Below, in pieces: positions 22,800-34,329 of a stretch of 64,000 bases of DNA. Each line of letters opens with the position of its first letter. The first letter of the stretch is position 1. The position numbers and the translations under genes were made by a program. The notes under the pieces are model-generated. The model saw nothing but the letters and a program-made list of their open reading frames with translations. It did no database searches and was not told the origin of the DNA. The DNA is from Phoenix dactylifera (lineage: Eukaryota; Streptophyta; Magnoliopsida; Arecales; Arecaceae): the NCBI RefSeq assembly GCF_009389715.1, contig NC_052397.1, forward strand, positions 12,963,355 through 13,027,354, given 5' to 3'.

Positions 22800-25700
22800 T
22801 CCAGATCGTCCCCGGGTGAATGGATCATGGACAGTGGCGCCTCCATACATATGACACCGGACTCCTCCCTGGTTCATCACTCGACTCCATGCATACTCCG
22901 GTTCAGAATCTGTCACTCTGGGCGATGGCTCCTCCACCTCTATCAGTCATACAGGTTCTGGTACTCTTCACTCTCCCTCTCACATATTTCATCTTTCCAC
23001 ATTGCTACATACTCCCCACATCTCTCATAACCTGCTCTCTGTTCATAAGTTAGCCTCTGATAACAACTGTATTCTTACATTTGACTCCCATGGTTGTGTT
23101 ATCAAGGACAAGACAACCAATCAGATTCTCTTTTAAGGATGATGCTCTGAGGGACTATACAAAATCCCTTTCACATTCGTTCAGCTGTGTTCTTCCCCTC
23201 AAGCCTACTTAGCATCAACTACTACCTCTCGCACTCTATGGCATCATCGCTTGGGACACCCAGTTGATGCAATGCTCACTCATTTGTCAAGACGTCTTCC
23301 ACTTTCCAAGCCTTCCACCTCTTCCAGTCTTTGCGAATCATGCTGCAGAGCTAAGAGTCACCGTCTTCCTTTCAGTTCCCACTCTGTATCCACAAACCAT
23401 CCACTGGAACTTGTTCATGTTGACGTCTGAGGCCCATCTCCTCTCAGCAATGATAATGGTTTTCGTTTTTATGTTCTGTTTGTGGATGATTTCACACGCT
23501 TCTCCTGGGTTTATCCTATTGCTTTTAAATCAGATGTATATAATACCTTTCTTACATTCAAGACTCTTGTAGAAAAACAACTCCCTCATTCAATTAAACT
23601 GTTTAGGTCTGATGGAGGAGGTGAGTTTGCAAACAGCAAATTCAGATCCCTTTTTTCTTCACTTGGGATCGTTCATCAATTTTCAACTCCTTATACTCCT
23701 GAACAAAACAGGTTAGCTGAAAGAAAACATAGACATCTTCTTAAAACTCTTCGATGTCTTCTCCTTCACTCATCTCTACCTGATAAATTTTGGGTAGATG
23801 CCTTACTCACTGCAACCTTTCTTATAAACAGGCTACCTACACCATCTCTTGGACATATATCACCTTTTGAAGCTCTTTACCATCGTTCCCCAGACTACAA
23901 CTCCCTTAAAATTTTTGGTTGCCACTGTTTTTCCTGGCTCCGCCCTCAAGCTTCCAGCAAACTCTCCCCTCGGTCAGCTCCTTGCGTCTTTGTGGGCTAC
24001 TCCTCTTAACATAAAGCGTACCGGTGTTACAACCCAACAACTGGCAACATTATCATCTCTAGACATGTATGCTTTGATGAGAGCTGTTTTCCTTTTTTCT
24101 TAGCCAAATCTATCACCTCAACTCAGCCTCCACTGCTACCCATTTCCTGCTTAGTTCCTTCATCTTTGTCTCCTACTCTTACCTTCTCTTATTCCACACA
24201 ATCGGCCACTCCAGTCAATCCATCTCCTGTCAATTCTCCCCCATTACTACCCTCTCCACCGTCCTCCTCTCCTCCTCCCACTACACTGCCAGCCATCCAT
24301 CACCCAATGGTTACCAGACAGCAAACCGGCTCCTTAAAGCCAAAACGAATCTTCTCCCTTCTGAGTACATCGTCCGACTCATCTGAACCCACTTGTTACA
24401 CCAAAGCTGTCACTAATATAGAGTGGAGAAAAGCCATGTCTGTTGAGTTTGATGCACTGCTCCATCAGCACACATGGGAGCTTGTTCCACGACCTTCTTC
24501 CCAACAAGTTCTGGGATGTCGCTGGACATACATACTTAAACGAAACTCAGATGGATCACTGGCTAGGTATAAAGCACGTCTTATGGCTCAGGGCTTCAAG
24601 TAACAATTTGGAGTTGATTACACAGAGACATTCAGTCCTGTTGCTAAGTTTCAAACGATCAGGCTGCTACTTGCCATAGCCATCACAAAGCAGTGGAAAA
24701 TAAGGCAACTGGATGTGTCCAATGCCTTTCTACATGGGGATTTACAAGAATCTGTTTACATGGAACAACCTTAGGGATTTATTGATTCCCTTCATCCCGA
24801 TTATGTCTGCAAACTTCACAAAGCAATCTATGGTCTTAAGCAAGCGCCTAGGCAATGGTTTGCCACCTTCACTGGCTTCCTACTTCAACAGGGCTTCACT
24901 GCAAGTGTGGCCGACCCATCATTATTTCTGTTCCATAGGAATAACATCTCCATCTACATTTTAATCTATGTAGATGATATTCTACTCACTGGGAACTGCC
25001 CTGAAGCTATGTCACAGTTGTTCTTCCAATTGCAAGGTAGATTTCAGATGAAAGATCTAGGTATGCTGTCTCATTTTCTCGGAATCTAGGCCTCCATTAC
25101 AGCATCTAGCATCACTCTCAGTCAGCATTCCTATGCTCTCGAAATTCTCAACAAGGCAGGGATGGCGGATTGCAAACCAGTTGCTTCACCTCTTCCCCTG
25201 AAAAGCTTAGTCACCTCACTCGACTCAGCTCCATTCTCTAATCCAGAACTTTACAGAAGCCTCGCAGGGTCACTACAATATCTAACTGTTACACGGCCAG
25301 ATCTATCTTTTGCAGTCAATTACCTGTGTCAGTTTATGCACAATCCACTTGAGGTTCACTTTCAACTACTTAAGAGAGTTCTTCGATACATCAAGGGAAC
25401 AACAGCACAAACTCTGTTTTTTCAACCAGGGTCTCTTCAGCTTGCTGCATTCTCTGACTCTGACCGGGCAGGAGATTCAACGGATCGACAGTCGACCACT
25501 GGCTACTGTGTTTATCTAGGCCCTAATCTCATCTCCTGGCTCGCCAAGAAGCAACCAACAGTAGCTCGATCGTCCACAGAGGCAGAGTATAGAGCACTGG
25601 CCGTGACTGCCTCCGAAGTCATTTGGCTTCGCCGCTTGCTTTCTGAATTTCAGATCTCTTCATCCCTACCAACACCAATACACTGTGACCATATATCTGC

Positions 25701-25959
25701 TCTCGCCCTTGCCTCAAATCCTATATTTCATGCCAGAACTAAACATATCGAAGTGGATTATCACTTCGTTCGGGAAAAAGTGCACTCCGGCGAGCTTCGA
25801 ATGTCACACATTGCTTCCGATGATCAACCGGCAGATATCTTTACAAAGTCATTATCTGTCCAACGTCATCGTGCACTCTGCTCCAAGCTGAAATTGGCCA
25901 ACCAATCTTCAGCTTGCAGGGGGATGTTACAACCCTCCGGTTTGTCACCAGCCTCATAG
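22800..25959 (+). pseudogene. copia pol: protease, integrase, RT, RNase H (broken)
   Basis: Visible in order are the aspartic protease motif DSGASIHMT (22829 onward, frame 3), the GAG-pre-integrase WHHRLGHP (23239, frame 1), and integrase DDFTRFSW, RSDGGGEF and TPYTPEQN..AERKH. The RT core follows: GCRWTYILKRN, ARLMAQGFK, AIYGLKQAPRQWF and YVDDILLTG at 24967. RNase H reads TGYCVYLG, ARSSTEAEYRALA and KHIEVDYHFVREK. Breaks are at least two frame changes between 22578 and 23240, and in-frame stops at 24007, 24601, 24772 and 25087, all in the main frame. The RNase H portion (25162-25959) is open. The integrase motif usually read PEQNG is PEQNR here. Confidence 0.9.
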
Positions 25960-26228
25960 ATGCACTCATCCAAATCAACCTCTGCTGCATAGCAAGCATC
26001 ACACCTTCTAGCATCTTCCTCACATGGGAATTCAACAACTGAATCAGTTTCCCTTAACAAACTGTAACAGATCTTTCTTCCGGAAGATTCATCTTTCAGT
26101 CTATATAAGCATCTCCCCTGTATTCCATTCTGGGATGACTGAAATGAAATGAAATTCTTTTCCTCCTCTTCTTCTCTTTCTGCTACTGTTCCAGAGGAGT
26201 ATCAGTAACTGGCACCATGACGTGCTAG
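25925..26228 (+). repeat. 3' LTR of the copia element (3'-truncated)
   Basis: It matches the first 301 bases of the 5' LTR nearly perfectly (three C-to-T differences, one T/A difference, one extra CTT). It then stops at GTGCTAG. The final 53 bases of the 5' LTR are missing and unrelated sequence begins at 26229. Confidence 0.88.
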
Positions 26229-26240
26229 CTTTAGCTATCA

Positions 26241-26854
26241 GGAAAGAGGTTAACAATGAGTAAAAAAATGACTAAAGATATGAACGGGTTAAGAATGACT
26301 CAACCGGGAACAAATCGAGACCTTTGGATAGAATTGAATTCATGACCTTTGGCCCTGATACCATGTTAGGTTAGAGAACATGAGCCGTAAGTTTAAGATT
26401 AACAGTGCAATTCATTTCAAGCTATAACTTATGATCTACATACACAAGATTTATAGCCACCACCATGGTGACATACCACCAAACAAATACTGAAGCCATG
26501 CATGCATGTTCTAATACCTCCCTCAAACTCATCATGGATCATTCGAGAGTTTGCTAGGGAGGAAAGACAATCTTTGCTTGGTGTGCAATTGATGAAGTCG
26601 TCAGAACACTGGTGTATAGAAGAGATAGATGGCATAGAGAGCACCCGAGCAATGTAATGATGCTGAGTGAAATGATGATCAATCTCATTATATTTGACAC
26701 GCTCATGAAACACCAGATTGCTAACTATTTGAATAGCACTCAGAACCCCTATATATATTAGCAAGCAACCATCACAAACAATCTTAGCAATGATGCAATA
26801 ACATCTCCAGCTTTGCTGAATTATTATTATCATTATATAACAACAGTTCATCAT
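26241..26854 (-). mobile_element. Remnant of an older copia element: pol tail, LTR, PBS
   Basis: On the minus strand, 26854-26520 encodes a decayed RNase H tail (NLVFHERVKYNEIDHHF, then NSRMIHDEFEGG). It is followed by a purine tract (TTTGAGGGAGG) and then a 153-bp LTR (26516 down to 26364) from TATTAGAACATG to CTAACCTAACA with an internal CTATAAATC. Directly after that LTR is TGGTATCAGGGCC, a near-canonical PBS, and about 110 bp of further sequence. The LTR is therefore flanked by a 3' internal end on one side and a 5' internal start on the other, as between tandem copies. The left end abuts the truncated 3' LTR of the plus-strand copia element. Confidence 0.75.
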
Positions 26855-27029
26855 TCACCACAGCCCTAAAAGTGAGGCATTGTAACACTTTTTCCTTTTG
26901 AGCCTTGTTAGATTCGGTTGTTTATTTACTGTCCTTGGTCTGCAGTGATGGGCAGGCCAGCATTTGAAGTAGACTTTTGTTTAGAGCCGCACGCTTCATG
27001 CATAAATTCCAGCTGCCACAGGCTAGGCA

Positions 27030-27076
27030 CCTCTTCTTCTCCTTCTTCTTCTTCTTCTTCTTCTTCTTCTTCTTGT
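27030..27076 (+). repeat. (TTC)n microsatellite
   Basis: An almost pure CTT/TTC run of about 45 bases is interrupted once near its start by CTCC. Confidence 0.9.
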
Positions 27077-27532
27077 TTTTATTATCTCTTTTCCCTGCTG
27101 CTGTGCCAGAGCCAGCCAACCCGCAAGAGAGGTACCACTCACTACCAAGGTGGTACTCCATTGAATCCAACCATTTTACGTCTTGAGTTTTGCTTTTGAC
27201 TGCATGGAAAAAAGGGATCCCATAGGGATTAAACAAGTCCATCTCATTCCCAGCTATCTGATCAAAGATCAGACAGTGGTGAGGGACAAGGACCCACACG
27301 AACTTTGAGGCATGGAAGACTCACAGAGATTCAGTGTCCTTATTGAAGTAAGTAAAAAAAAAACAGCACACCCACATGCTGTACTGGTCAATAAACCTCA
27401 GATAAAAAAGAAACTAGGCAGCAGGTGGGAGATTCTCGGAAGTCGTCCTTCGGCTTTTTTCATCACCCATCATCCAGTGCTTTCGTACGATGAAACCTAA
27501 GGTAAGGCTGAGATGGTTAAGTATGGTTAAGT

Positions 27533-27715
27533 TAGGGTTGGCAATCGGGTTGGATCAGATAAAAGATAAGTCAAAAATTTATCAATCTAGACCTAACTTG
27601 TTTATTAAACAAATCAAAAATTCAAATCCAGATTCGATCACTTTATTGAATAGATAATCTAATCTGACTTACAGTAAGTTGAATCAAGTTAGATGGGTTA
27701 AGCATTGCCACCCTA
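27533..27715. mobile_element. Small hAT-like MITE fragment
   Basis: The left end reads TAGGGTTGGCAATCGGGTT. The reverse complement of the right end reads TAGGGTGGCAATGCTTAACC. TAGGG-TGGCAA-type ends are common in plant hAT MITEs. The 183-bp interior is AT-rich and non-coding. The flanking 8 bp do not match (GGTTAAGT versus GGATAGCG), so the boundary or class is uncertain. Confidence 0.4.
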
Positions 27716-28764
27716 GGATAGCGGACCAAACCCTAGATGGACTATTTATAAAAAAGATGTAAACTAGTAACCAATAGTAATCAATCATCATATGGATGAT
27801 ATGTTCAATGTTTTGAAGGGTGGTACTAGTGGACTATTTTTTAGCCATGGAGAGAGGCATCTATATCTCGTAATGCTATAAAGTTGAGTCCTTTTTGCAT
27901 GGCTTTCTTTTTTCAGTAAGGCTTTGTATGTTTTGCTTTCGTTTTTTGTCAGAAACTTTGTATGGCTTTCACCATCGTTCTTTTACTCTTTGTGTGGGAG
28001 TTTAAAAAAAAAAGGAGAAATTTGATCTCGATACAGATTATCTTTTGCTGAAACATCATGAGGGATGCCATGAATCATAAAAGAGACAAATACTTCAATC
28101 CACATTCCTGAACAGTTACTTGGATACCACAAGCAAAGCTAGGTTCTGATTAATGGCACAACACAAAGCAAAACAATAGAGACAGTACCATCTCATTCCC
28201 AAGACACAACCAAATCCAATCACGGTTTCACCCACCTTTTTACAAACTTCCAGCTGGCCAGCATGCATCCCAAGTGCATCTGATCATACCAGCTCTCTCT
28301 CATTGTAGACTACAGTTTACAAGACTCTCTCCACTGGCCTCATGGGTCTCACCACATCACACATTAGGGAGAAACAAATACAAAGAAGGAATTCCAATGA
28401 ATACTGTTTAAGTATTCATAAATGAATAACAAGGGCTATAAACCAAAAGGATTACTTGCAACACTATGAACCAAAAACCACTCCTCTGTAGCCTGTTGGG
28501 GTTGATCTCCTCCTAGCTTTTTTTAAACTTCAGTCAGACTTTTTTTTTTTTTTTTCACTTCGAGCAGTTACTTTTGCCTTTCTTTTTCTTGTCTTTCCCT
28601 TCTTTTTACACCAACTTGTGTGGGAAAGACGTTCTCAGAACCTCAAAGCCAAACCTTCTTCGAGCTAAGTCAATCATCCAAAACTACAAATCTGCCTTAA
28701 CTAGAGAATCAAATCATGCCCCATTGACTGTCAAACTAAAAACCAGTGCCTGGGTCTCTGATTT

Positions 28765-30161
28765 CTACTCTGCATGCGGCGATTCTAACCTTCTCCTCTT
28801 GCTGCTTCTCGCTGTGAAAGAGGTGGTGTCATTTGCATCAACAGAGGAGCTGTTGGTGCCCACACAATTGGCTGCCGATAGATCCGAGGAAAATAAATTC
28901 CTTGATGGTTTCAGCGCCTCCTTGTGGGACTCCTGAATCATCAGTCTATAGCAGGATAACACATGCTCCTGCAGAGGATAATAATAATGCATTTACTCAT
29001 CACTTCCTTTTTCTCCTGTCCCCATGGAGACATTAAATCAACATAAATTTCAAGCAAATATCAAAACTTACGGTTTGCAATGATCCACATAGAGAGATTG
29101 TTCTCATCTCAAACTCCACCAACTTTTGGGTTAATCTTTCATCAAATGCGGCTAGAACTGCTGCTGCTGCTATGACTGATGGGCGATAATCCACTAAATT
29201 TATCACTGTGTCCATTGAAAATAAAAGAGAGACAAGAGAGAGAGTATATTAGTCTTTGACCTATAAACTAAAATAGAACAGAGCAGCCCCCAGAGTTTGA
29301 ATTTAATAAATCGATGGTGACCAACCTCTGGTGGCTGCAAAAACAAATCCAGTGGCTTTTGCCATGAAATTATTCGATTTTTGTTCTTGTAACTTGGACG
29401 CGAAATAACCTAAATATGCAAATGGAGTCGCTGAACTCAACCTCCATTCCAAAGTATTCAAAACAAGAAACTCCATCCTCTGTATCGCATTGCTATTAAA
29501 ATCATATTCTTCCAATCGGAACTCCGACAACGCCGGCACCTTGCATTCCTCCATCTTCGCCGCCAGGGACAAACAAGCCACCGACAGTAATTGAACTGCC
29601 CAAGTCTTCCGCTTCTGATCAATCCACCAAAACCATTCACTAAACAGAACTAAAAGCGCACAAAGCAACACAAAGAATCAGAAACTGAGACAAATCATTA
29701 CATCATCAATCGTTCGGCGGATAAGAAACCGATCGAGATAAGTCACAGCCATGTAGGCTGTCTTCGAGCAGAAGCCAAAGTAAACCGTAGTCTGCTACAA
29801 AGCACAAGACGGCAAGAAACAGATGCTATTAGAAGATAAGAGATTCTGGATGGAAGGGGTGAATAAATTCGAACAGATAGATACCAACTTTAAGAATCCA
29901 TCGGATGGCATCAGAGCGAGCGCATTTCAGCCAATCTTCACAGGATTCATCATGGGTTCTGCTATGAAAGCAGCCACTTTCTTCGGAGACCAGCATCTCG
30001 ATGTAGTCATCCTCCTCCGTTTCCGAGAGAATACAGCCGTCATTATAAACCGTTACCACATCGCACCTTGCCTCTTCACCATCATCGCCAAGGAGAAGAC
30101 TTGTTCCATCCTCCTGGCAGATGAGGTTGGAGAGCGAAACGGAGCAATCGGAGTCCCCCAT
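28765..30161 (-). CDS. D-type cyclin (CYCD5/6-like), complete, 5 coding exons
   Basis: D-type cyclins activate CDKA to phosphorylate RBR and commit cells to S phase. Exons on the minus strand are 30161-29889, 29791-29702, 29614-29326, 29205-29072 and 28968-28765. They join with GT..AG sites in consistent phase to 329 residues plus TAG. The N-terminus holds LICQE at residues 13-17, matching the LxCxE retinoblastoma-binding motif. The cyclin box starts at RSDAIRWILK (82-91) and continues through AVTYLDRFL, WAVQLLSVACLSLAAKMEE (126-144) and RMEFLVLNTLEWRL to a C-terminal cyclin fold (TPFAYLGYF, NLVDYRPSVIAAAAVLAAF). The tail has KRRRLE, a possible nuclear signal. The wording of the cyclin box (TAYMAVTYLDRFL) looks closest to the D5/D6 group; subgroup is inference. 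The start is the first ATG of the open exon. Confidence 0.92.
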
Positions 30162-30400
30162 TAGAGTACTTTGGTGCTGAGTTCTTGGAATCTAAACGGA
30201 GAGGTTTAAGTGTGTTCGTTTCGATTCGAGGCAAGGAGAACGCATTCCGCGGTTAACCCCCGTCTAAATCCCCGGGAGACTTAACCGCCGGATCGAGGAA
30301 AAACGATGAGGAGGGATCCGGGAGGTTGCTCCCCGCCACCCCAAAATATAGTGAAGGGCTACGGGAGTGGATTCGGGCGTAGCTCTCTCGCTCCAGCGGT

Positions 30401-30439
<39 letters not shown>

Positions 30440-30470
30440 GGCTACTTTGGAAGGCCCCAGCTGCTCCTTG
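30162..30470 (-). promoter_or_regulatory. Cyclin upstream region with (GA)n/(CT)n tract
   Basis: This stretch lies immediately upstream of the cyclin ATG. On the minus strand it carries a CT microsatellite (30402-30437), about 240-275 bp from the start codon. CT/GA tracts are frequent in plant 5' UTRs and core promoters. Arginine/glutamate repeat frames on the plus strand are a by-product of the microsatellite. Confidence 0.45.
30402..30437 (+). repeat. (AG)n microsatellite
   Basis: About 18 uninterrupted AG units lie upstream of the cyclin gene. Confidence 0.95.
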
Positions 30471-32037
30471 GGAGAGATTAGTGTGGGTTTTAAGTGTAAT
30501 AAGTATGCTTAGGCTCACTGGAATTTCGGATCTTGTTGGGCCATCGCAGCCATCGGATTTGATATGAATGGCTGGTGATGAAATTGAGAAGACCTCGGTA
30601 CTGTAACTCATGCTTGAACTTCATTGCTTCAACAAGTTTAGAAAAAAAAATGTTCTTAGCTAACCCTAGCTCGAGAATTTAATCTTTTTTTTTTCTTCAG
30701 AAGACTCAGATTAGCATGATATTATTATTATTTTTTTTGATGGAAATTAGCATGATACCGTTGTGACGGCGAATTATGCTCGAGCCTAAGAAGTCATATG
30801 TTGATCTCCCTTTTGGATATTAGGGATGTGTTCTAGTGCTTTATGCTAATGCATGGACATGAAAACTAAAAATTTTTACAGAAACACCCAATGGCAAAGA
30901 TGATGCTTTGAGTCCAGATTAACCATCTAACATCACCAAAATCATGCGAAAGAGTGGATGTACACCTCCATGGGGATGTTCTGTAGATGTACAGCACTCG
31001 AAAGGCAACAATTGGTTACGATTCATCGAGAGATAACGATCGGGTGTTAATACGTGGTTTCATGCAACATGTTTCTTTTTGGTATCATACTTACAAGAAC
31101 AGTTGATTGCTTAATGGAGAGATTAAGGGGATGTTTCTTTTTATTGTCCAAGCATGTTCTTGGGCATGCTTGCAACACTATGAAGGACAACAATATGGTG
31201 TCCATATGTAGTTGGATTTACTTGGTTGTAGAAGAAGAATGCTGTTTTGAGGGGCTATGGAGCTAATTGCTACCTGGCACTGTTTGCTGGTATCTAATTC
31301 ACCAACAGATGCCAACAAGGAGAAAAGACTAGCCCAAGTTCTTGTCTACCCATTCTATTAGATCCTGCAAAACCTAATATTTTGAAGGGGTCTAGTTTTG
31401 TTTTGGGACTGGCTGCTAATGTCTAGGCTTGATTCTTGTGTGTTCCAGGATAAGTTTTTTTTTTTTTTTAAAGGATCTCACAAATATGTTTCTTTAGTTC
31501 ATGTTTCTTTAATAAGATGAAGTTTAGGATTACCCATTGTTTGCTCAAAATGTGCTTTAATATAGTTTGCCTTCTTTTTAGGAGCATAGCTATTGTTGTT
31601 TTGTTGTTGTTGTTGTTACTGCTGCTTCAATTGTTGCTATTGTACTTAAGGTAGTGGATGCATGCATGGGATAGGTTATATTTTGAGCATCCCATTGAAC
31701 TAACTAGAAGAGGGTTAACCCGATTTAATAGATAAATTTTGGCCTCATGGTTAATTTACTCAAAAAGGTAAAAAAGAGTGCCAGCAAGGCTCATAAAATC
31801 TTATATTTGCTCCAATTTGACTGATGGAATACAAGCAAAATACCCCTGTGGTACAGAAGAGGAAAAATATATAATATAAAAGATTAAAAATAAAATATGA
31901 TTTAAATATCATATAAAAATAGTATACTTCATGAAATATGTGATATACAAACTAATTTTTAGGATTCGTGAGAAAAAAATTATAATCGGTTTATATTAGA
32001 AACAATACAGTCTCATTAATAAGCAAGAGAAGAAAAT
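30471..32037. other. Intergenic; no gene seen
   Basis: AT-rich DNA with poly-T tracts and a short GTT-rich run near 31593-31625. The 70-aa frame at 31054 has no recognisable domain. Confidence 0.4.
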
Positions 32038-32044
32038 AAAAATT

Positions 32045-32833
32045 AGGGCTAATTATACTTTTGGTCCTCCAACATTTAGGTCCATTTTTTTATAAATTTT
32101 TAAATTGCAAAAAGCCTAAATTTGGTTTCTATTTTTTCTTAACTATTTTAATATGGTTCTTTCCTCTGATTTTAGCCACTTTCTCTCTTCAAAAATCTTT
32201 GTTGGCATTAACTGATAATTACATGGTCGATTATATAGCGGAAATTGCTTAGATATGTGATTAATAGGTGATGATGCAGCAGAAACAATGAAAATTTTTA
32301 TTTTGATGATGTGGCATATAAGTGATGACATGACATATAGGTGATGATATGGTATATATTTTGAAATTTTCTATCCAAAAGTATCTAGTTGCCGAGTGTT
32401 ACGTCATCACCCATGTAAGAATATCTATGAAACTCAGAGGACCAAAAACATAATTTATAGTATATGGGAGATGATGTGGTGTTTGATAATTGGATACTTT
32501 TAGGCAGAAAATTTCACAAACACGTGTCACATTATCACCTATGTGCTACATTATCACCTATATACTACATCATCACCTATATGACGCGTCATTAAAATAA
32601 AATTTTTTATCTATTATATCATATCATCACCAATCATCTATGTAACCACTTATCTAAACGGTTTTAGCTATATAATTGGCTACGTAATCACTAGAAAATT
32701 TCAATGGGGATGTCTAGTGAGAGAAGAACCATATTAAAATAGTTGAAAAAAATAGGGACAAAATTTGAGCTTTTTGAAATTTAGGGATAAATATTCGATC
32801 TAAATTTGGAGGACCAAAAGCTTAATTTACCCT
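32045..32833. mobile_element. Long-TIR (MULE-like) MITE
   Basis: The 789-bp element has terminal inverted repeats of roughly 110-130 bp. The left end reads AGGGCTAATTATACTTTTGG, and the reverse complement of the right end reads AGGGTAAATTAAGCTTTTGG. Both then share GTCCTCCAA..TTTAG, CAAAAAGC and AACTATTTTAATATGGTTCTT. It is flanked by the 7-bp direct repeat AAAAATT (32038-32044, 32834-32840). The interior holds repeated GTGATGATGTGGCATAT and TCATCACCTATAT words, mutually complementary. There is no transposase. AGGG-ended long-TIR elements are typical of non-autonomous Mutator-like elements, though those usually give 9-bp duplications. Confidence 0.75.
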
Positions 32834-32840
32834 AAAAATT

Positions 32841-34187
32841 ATAAAGACTTAAGGAACATGTACCAACAGATAATCCAAAAATCTCTCCAATCACTAGCTA
32901 TCAAAAACAAGGATCCTCCAAATCACAAACTCCAATTCGATGCTCTCCCTTCATTTCTTTCTCCATGTCAACATCTCTCTCTCCTCACAATTGAACTTTG
33001 AGGAGAATCTTGAGAATAGAAACTAAAATGAAAGAAAAGTTTCTTCCAAAAAAAGGCCTCTAATAGTAATAAAATCAATATCTGTTGATCTTGAGGAATT
33101 GGATGCACTTCCAGTCGAGGATTTTCATGGCGACGGCCTACCAAGCTTCACTACATGCATGGCATTGTTGAAGATCCCTGATTTTCTCATCTCCCTTATC
33201 TTTTTGAAAGAAGCCCTCACAGCCATCCAAATCTCTCTTTTATCTTTCCATATATATCCAATTATATTCATAGGGAGTTTGAAAGTTAGCAGACTAAGAG
33301 CAATCATGAAAGGAAGACAAGTTATGGTAAAAATTACATGGGGATCAAGCAAAGCTGGAAAATCCCATACTATGAGACTTTATTTTTAGGTGCATCAATT
33401 ATGATCCAATGTCAACAACCCTCAGGAATTAAAGGAGTAGTAAGCCTAAAATTGAAGGTTAAGAGTTGAGATAGACACCAATAATGGAGGTCGGATTTCC
33501 ATCCCATGCATGTGGCTTGGGCACCTAACGAGCTCGTTCATTAATTTAGGAACCATTTTCTCCTGCAATGGAACGGTGGGACACAAAGACTCTAATAAGG
33601 AGAAAAACAAAAATTTAAATCATAATAGTTTCAAACATGGAGAGAAAATAGCTTAGAAAGGAAACTATTAAGAATTTCATAATATGGAAAACTAATTTTT
33701 TAATAGGGAATAAACTGTTAAAAAGAATACAGTTAGTTTGAAATTGATGCCATGGTATGCTTGATTTTTTTTTATAATTTTTTTTTAGGATTTTTCTTCA
33801 ATTTTGGAAGGGATGAAGCTTTTTTTCTCCCATAGATAAGTTGGAGCATAAGTCCACCAATGCGACAATATGCCAATACCCATACTTGAGTTACTGTTGG
33901 AGTTCATAACTATTACTCCTTTCTACATGAAAAGCTGCTTTCATCATTTAATTCAAGATGTGACATTGATCTAATATGATTGAAGATGGCTTTTTTTGGT
34001 TCCATACTTTATGGGTGCTTGGATGCTTCAACATGTTACACAATGGTAGCAAATTACATCATCCTATAGCATTTTGAGAAAGGTGCACAGTCTCATAGTT
34101 GACTAAACAATATAATCAAGAGGTGCAATAGTCATTGAGGGGAATCAAAATCTAATTGATGCGACAACCGCTACTTTGATGAACTTC
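32841..34187. other. Intergenic; no gene recognised
   Basis: AT-rich with scattered poly-T. A slightly more even-composition stretch (33090-33370) has open frames on both strands, but none with a recognisable domain. Confidence 0.35.
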
Positions 34188-34192
34188 CAATA

Positions 34193-34329
34193 TGTAACAA
34201 CCCAGGATCTCACCTAAAATAGCTAATCGAAAGGTATTATTTGGGTTTCTTGATCCTATATAAGTACCCAAGATCTACCCAGCGAATAACCAATGTGGAA
34301 CTAAACACACATTCGCACGAGTCCTCACA
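34193..34329 (-). repeat. TRIM LTR (3' LTR in element orientation)
   Basis: On the plus strand it starts TGTAACAACCCAGGATCT and ends GTCCTCACA. It pairs base for base with 34495-34631 apart from scattered substitutions. Confidence 0.88.

Larger units (their letters stand above)
21387..26228 (+). mobile_element. Ty1/copia LTR retrotransposon with decayed gag-pol
   Basis: The element has a 5' LTR (21387-21740), a PBS (21741-21752), gag, protease, integrase, reverse transcriptase and RNase H in copia order, a polypurine tract (AGGGGGA, 25918-25924) and a 3' LTR starting at 25925. The domain order PR-INT-RT-RH marks copia. The total of about 4.85 kb and the short LTRs fit the compact Ale/Retrofit-type lineages, though lineage assignment needs a tree. 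The shared LTR part differs at four substitutions and one 3-bp indel over about 300 bp, so the insertion is young, yet the coding region has many stops. The 3' LTR lacks the last 53 bases of the 5' LTR. No target duplication of AGAAC, the five bases before the 5' LTR, is found. Confidence 0.93.
26888..28764. other. Intergenic between copia remnant and cyclin 3' end
   Basis: This stretch contains a TTC microsatellite (27030-27076), a small MITE-like segment (27533-27715) and the presumed 3' flank of the minus-strand cyclin. Open frames over the microsatellite encode poly-Ser, poly-Phe or poly-Lys and are artefacts of the repeat. Confidence 0.45.

Noticed and set aside
26918..27299. Poly-Ser, poly-Phe and poly-Lys open frames
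   Set aside because: They are readings of the TTC microsatellite in different frames and strands.
30306..30611. Arg-Glu and Leu-Ser repeat open frames
   Set aside because: They are generated by the (AG)n microsatellite upstream of the cyclin.
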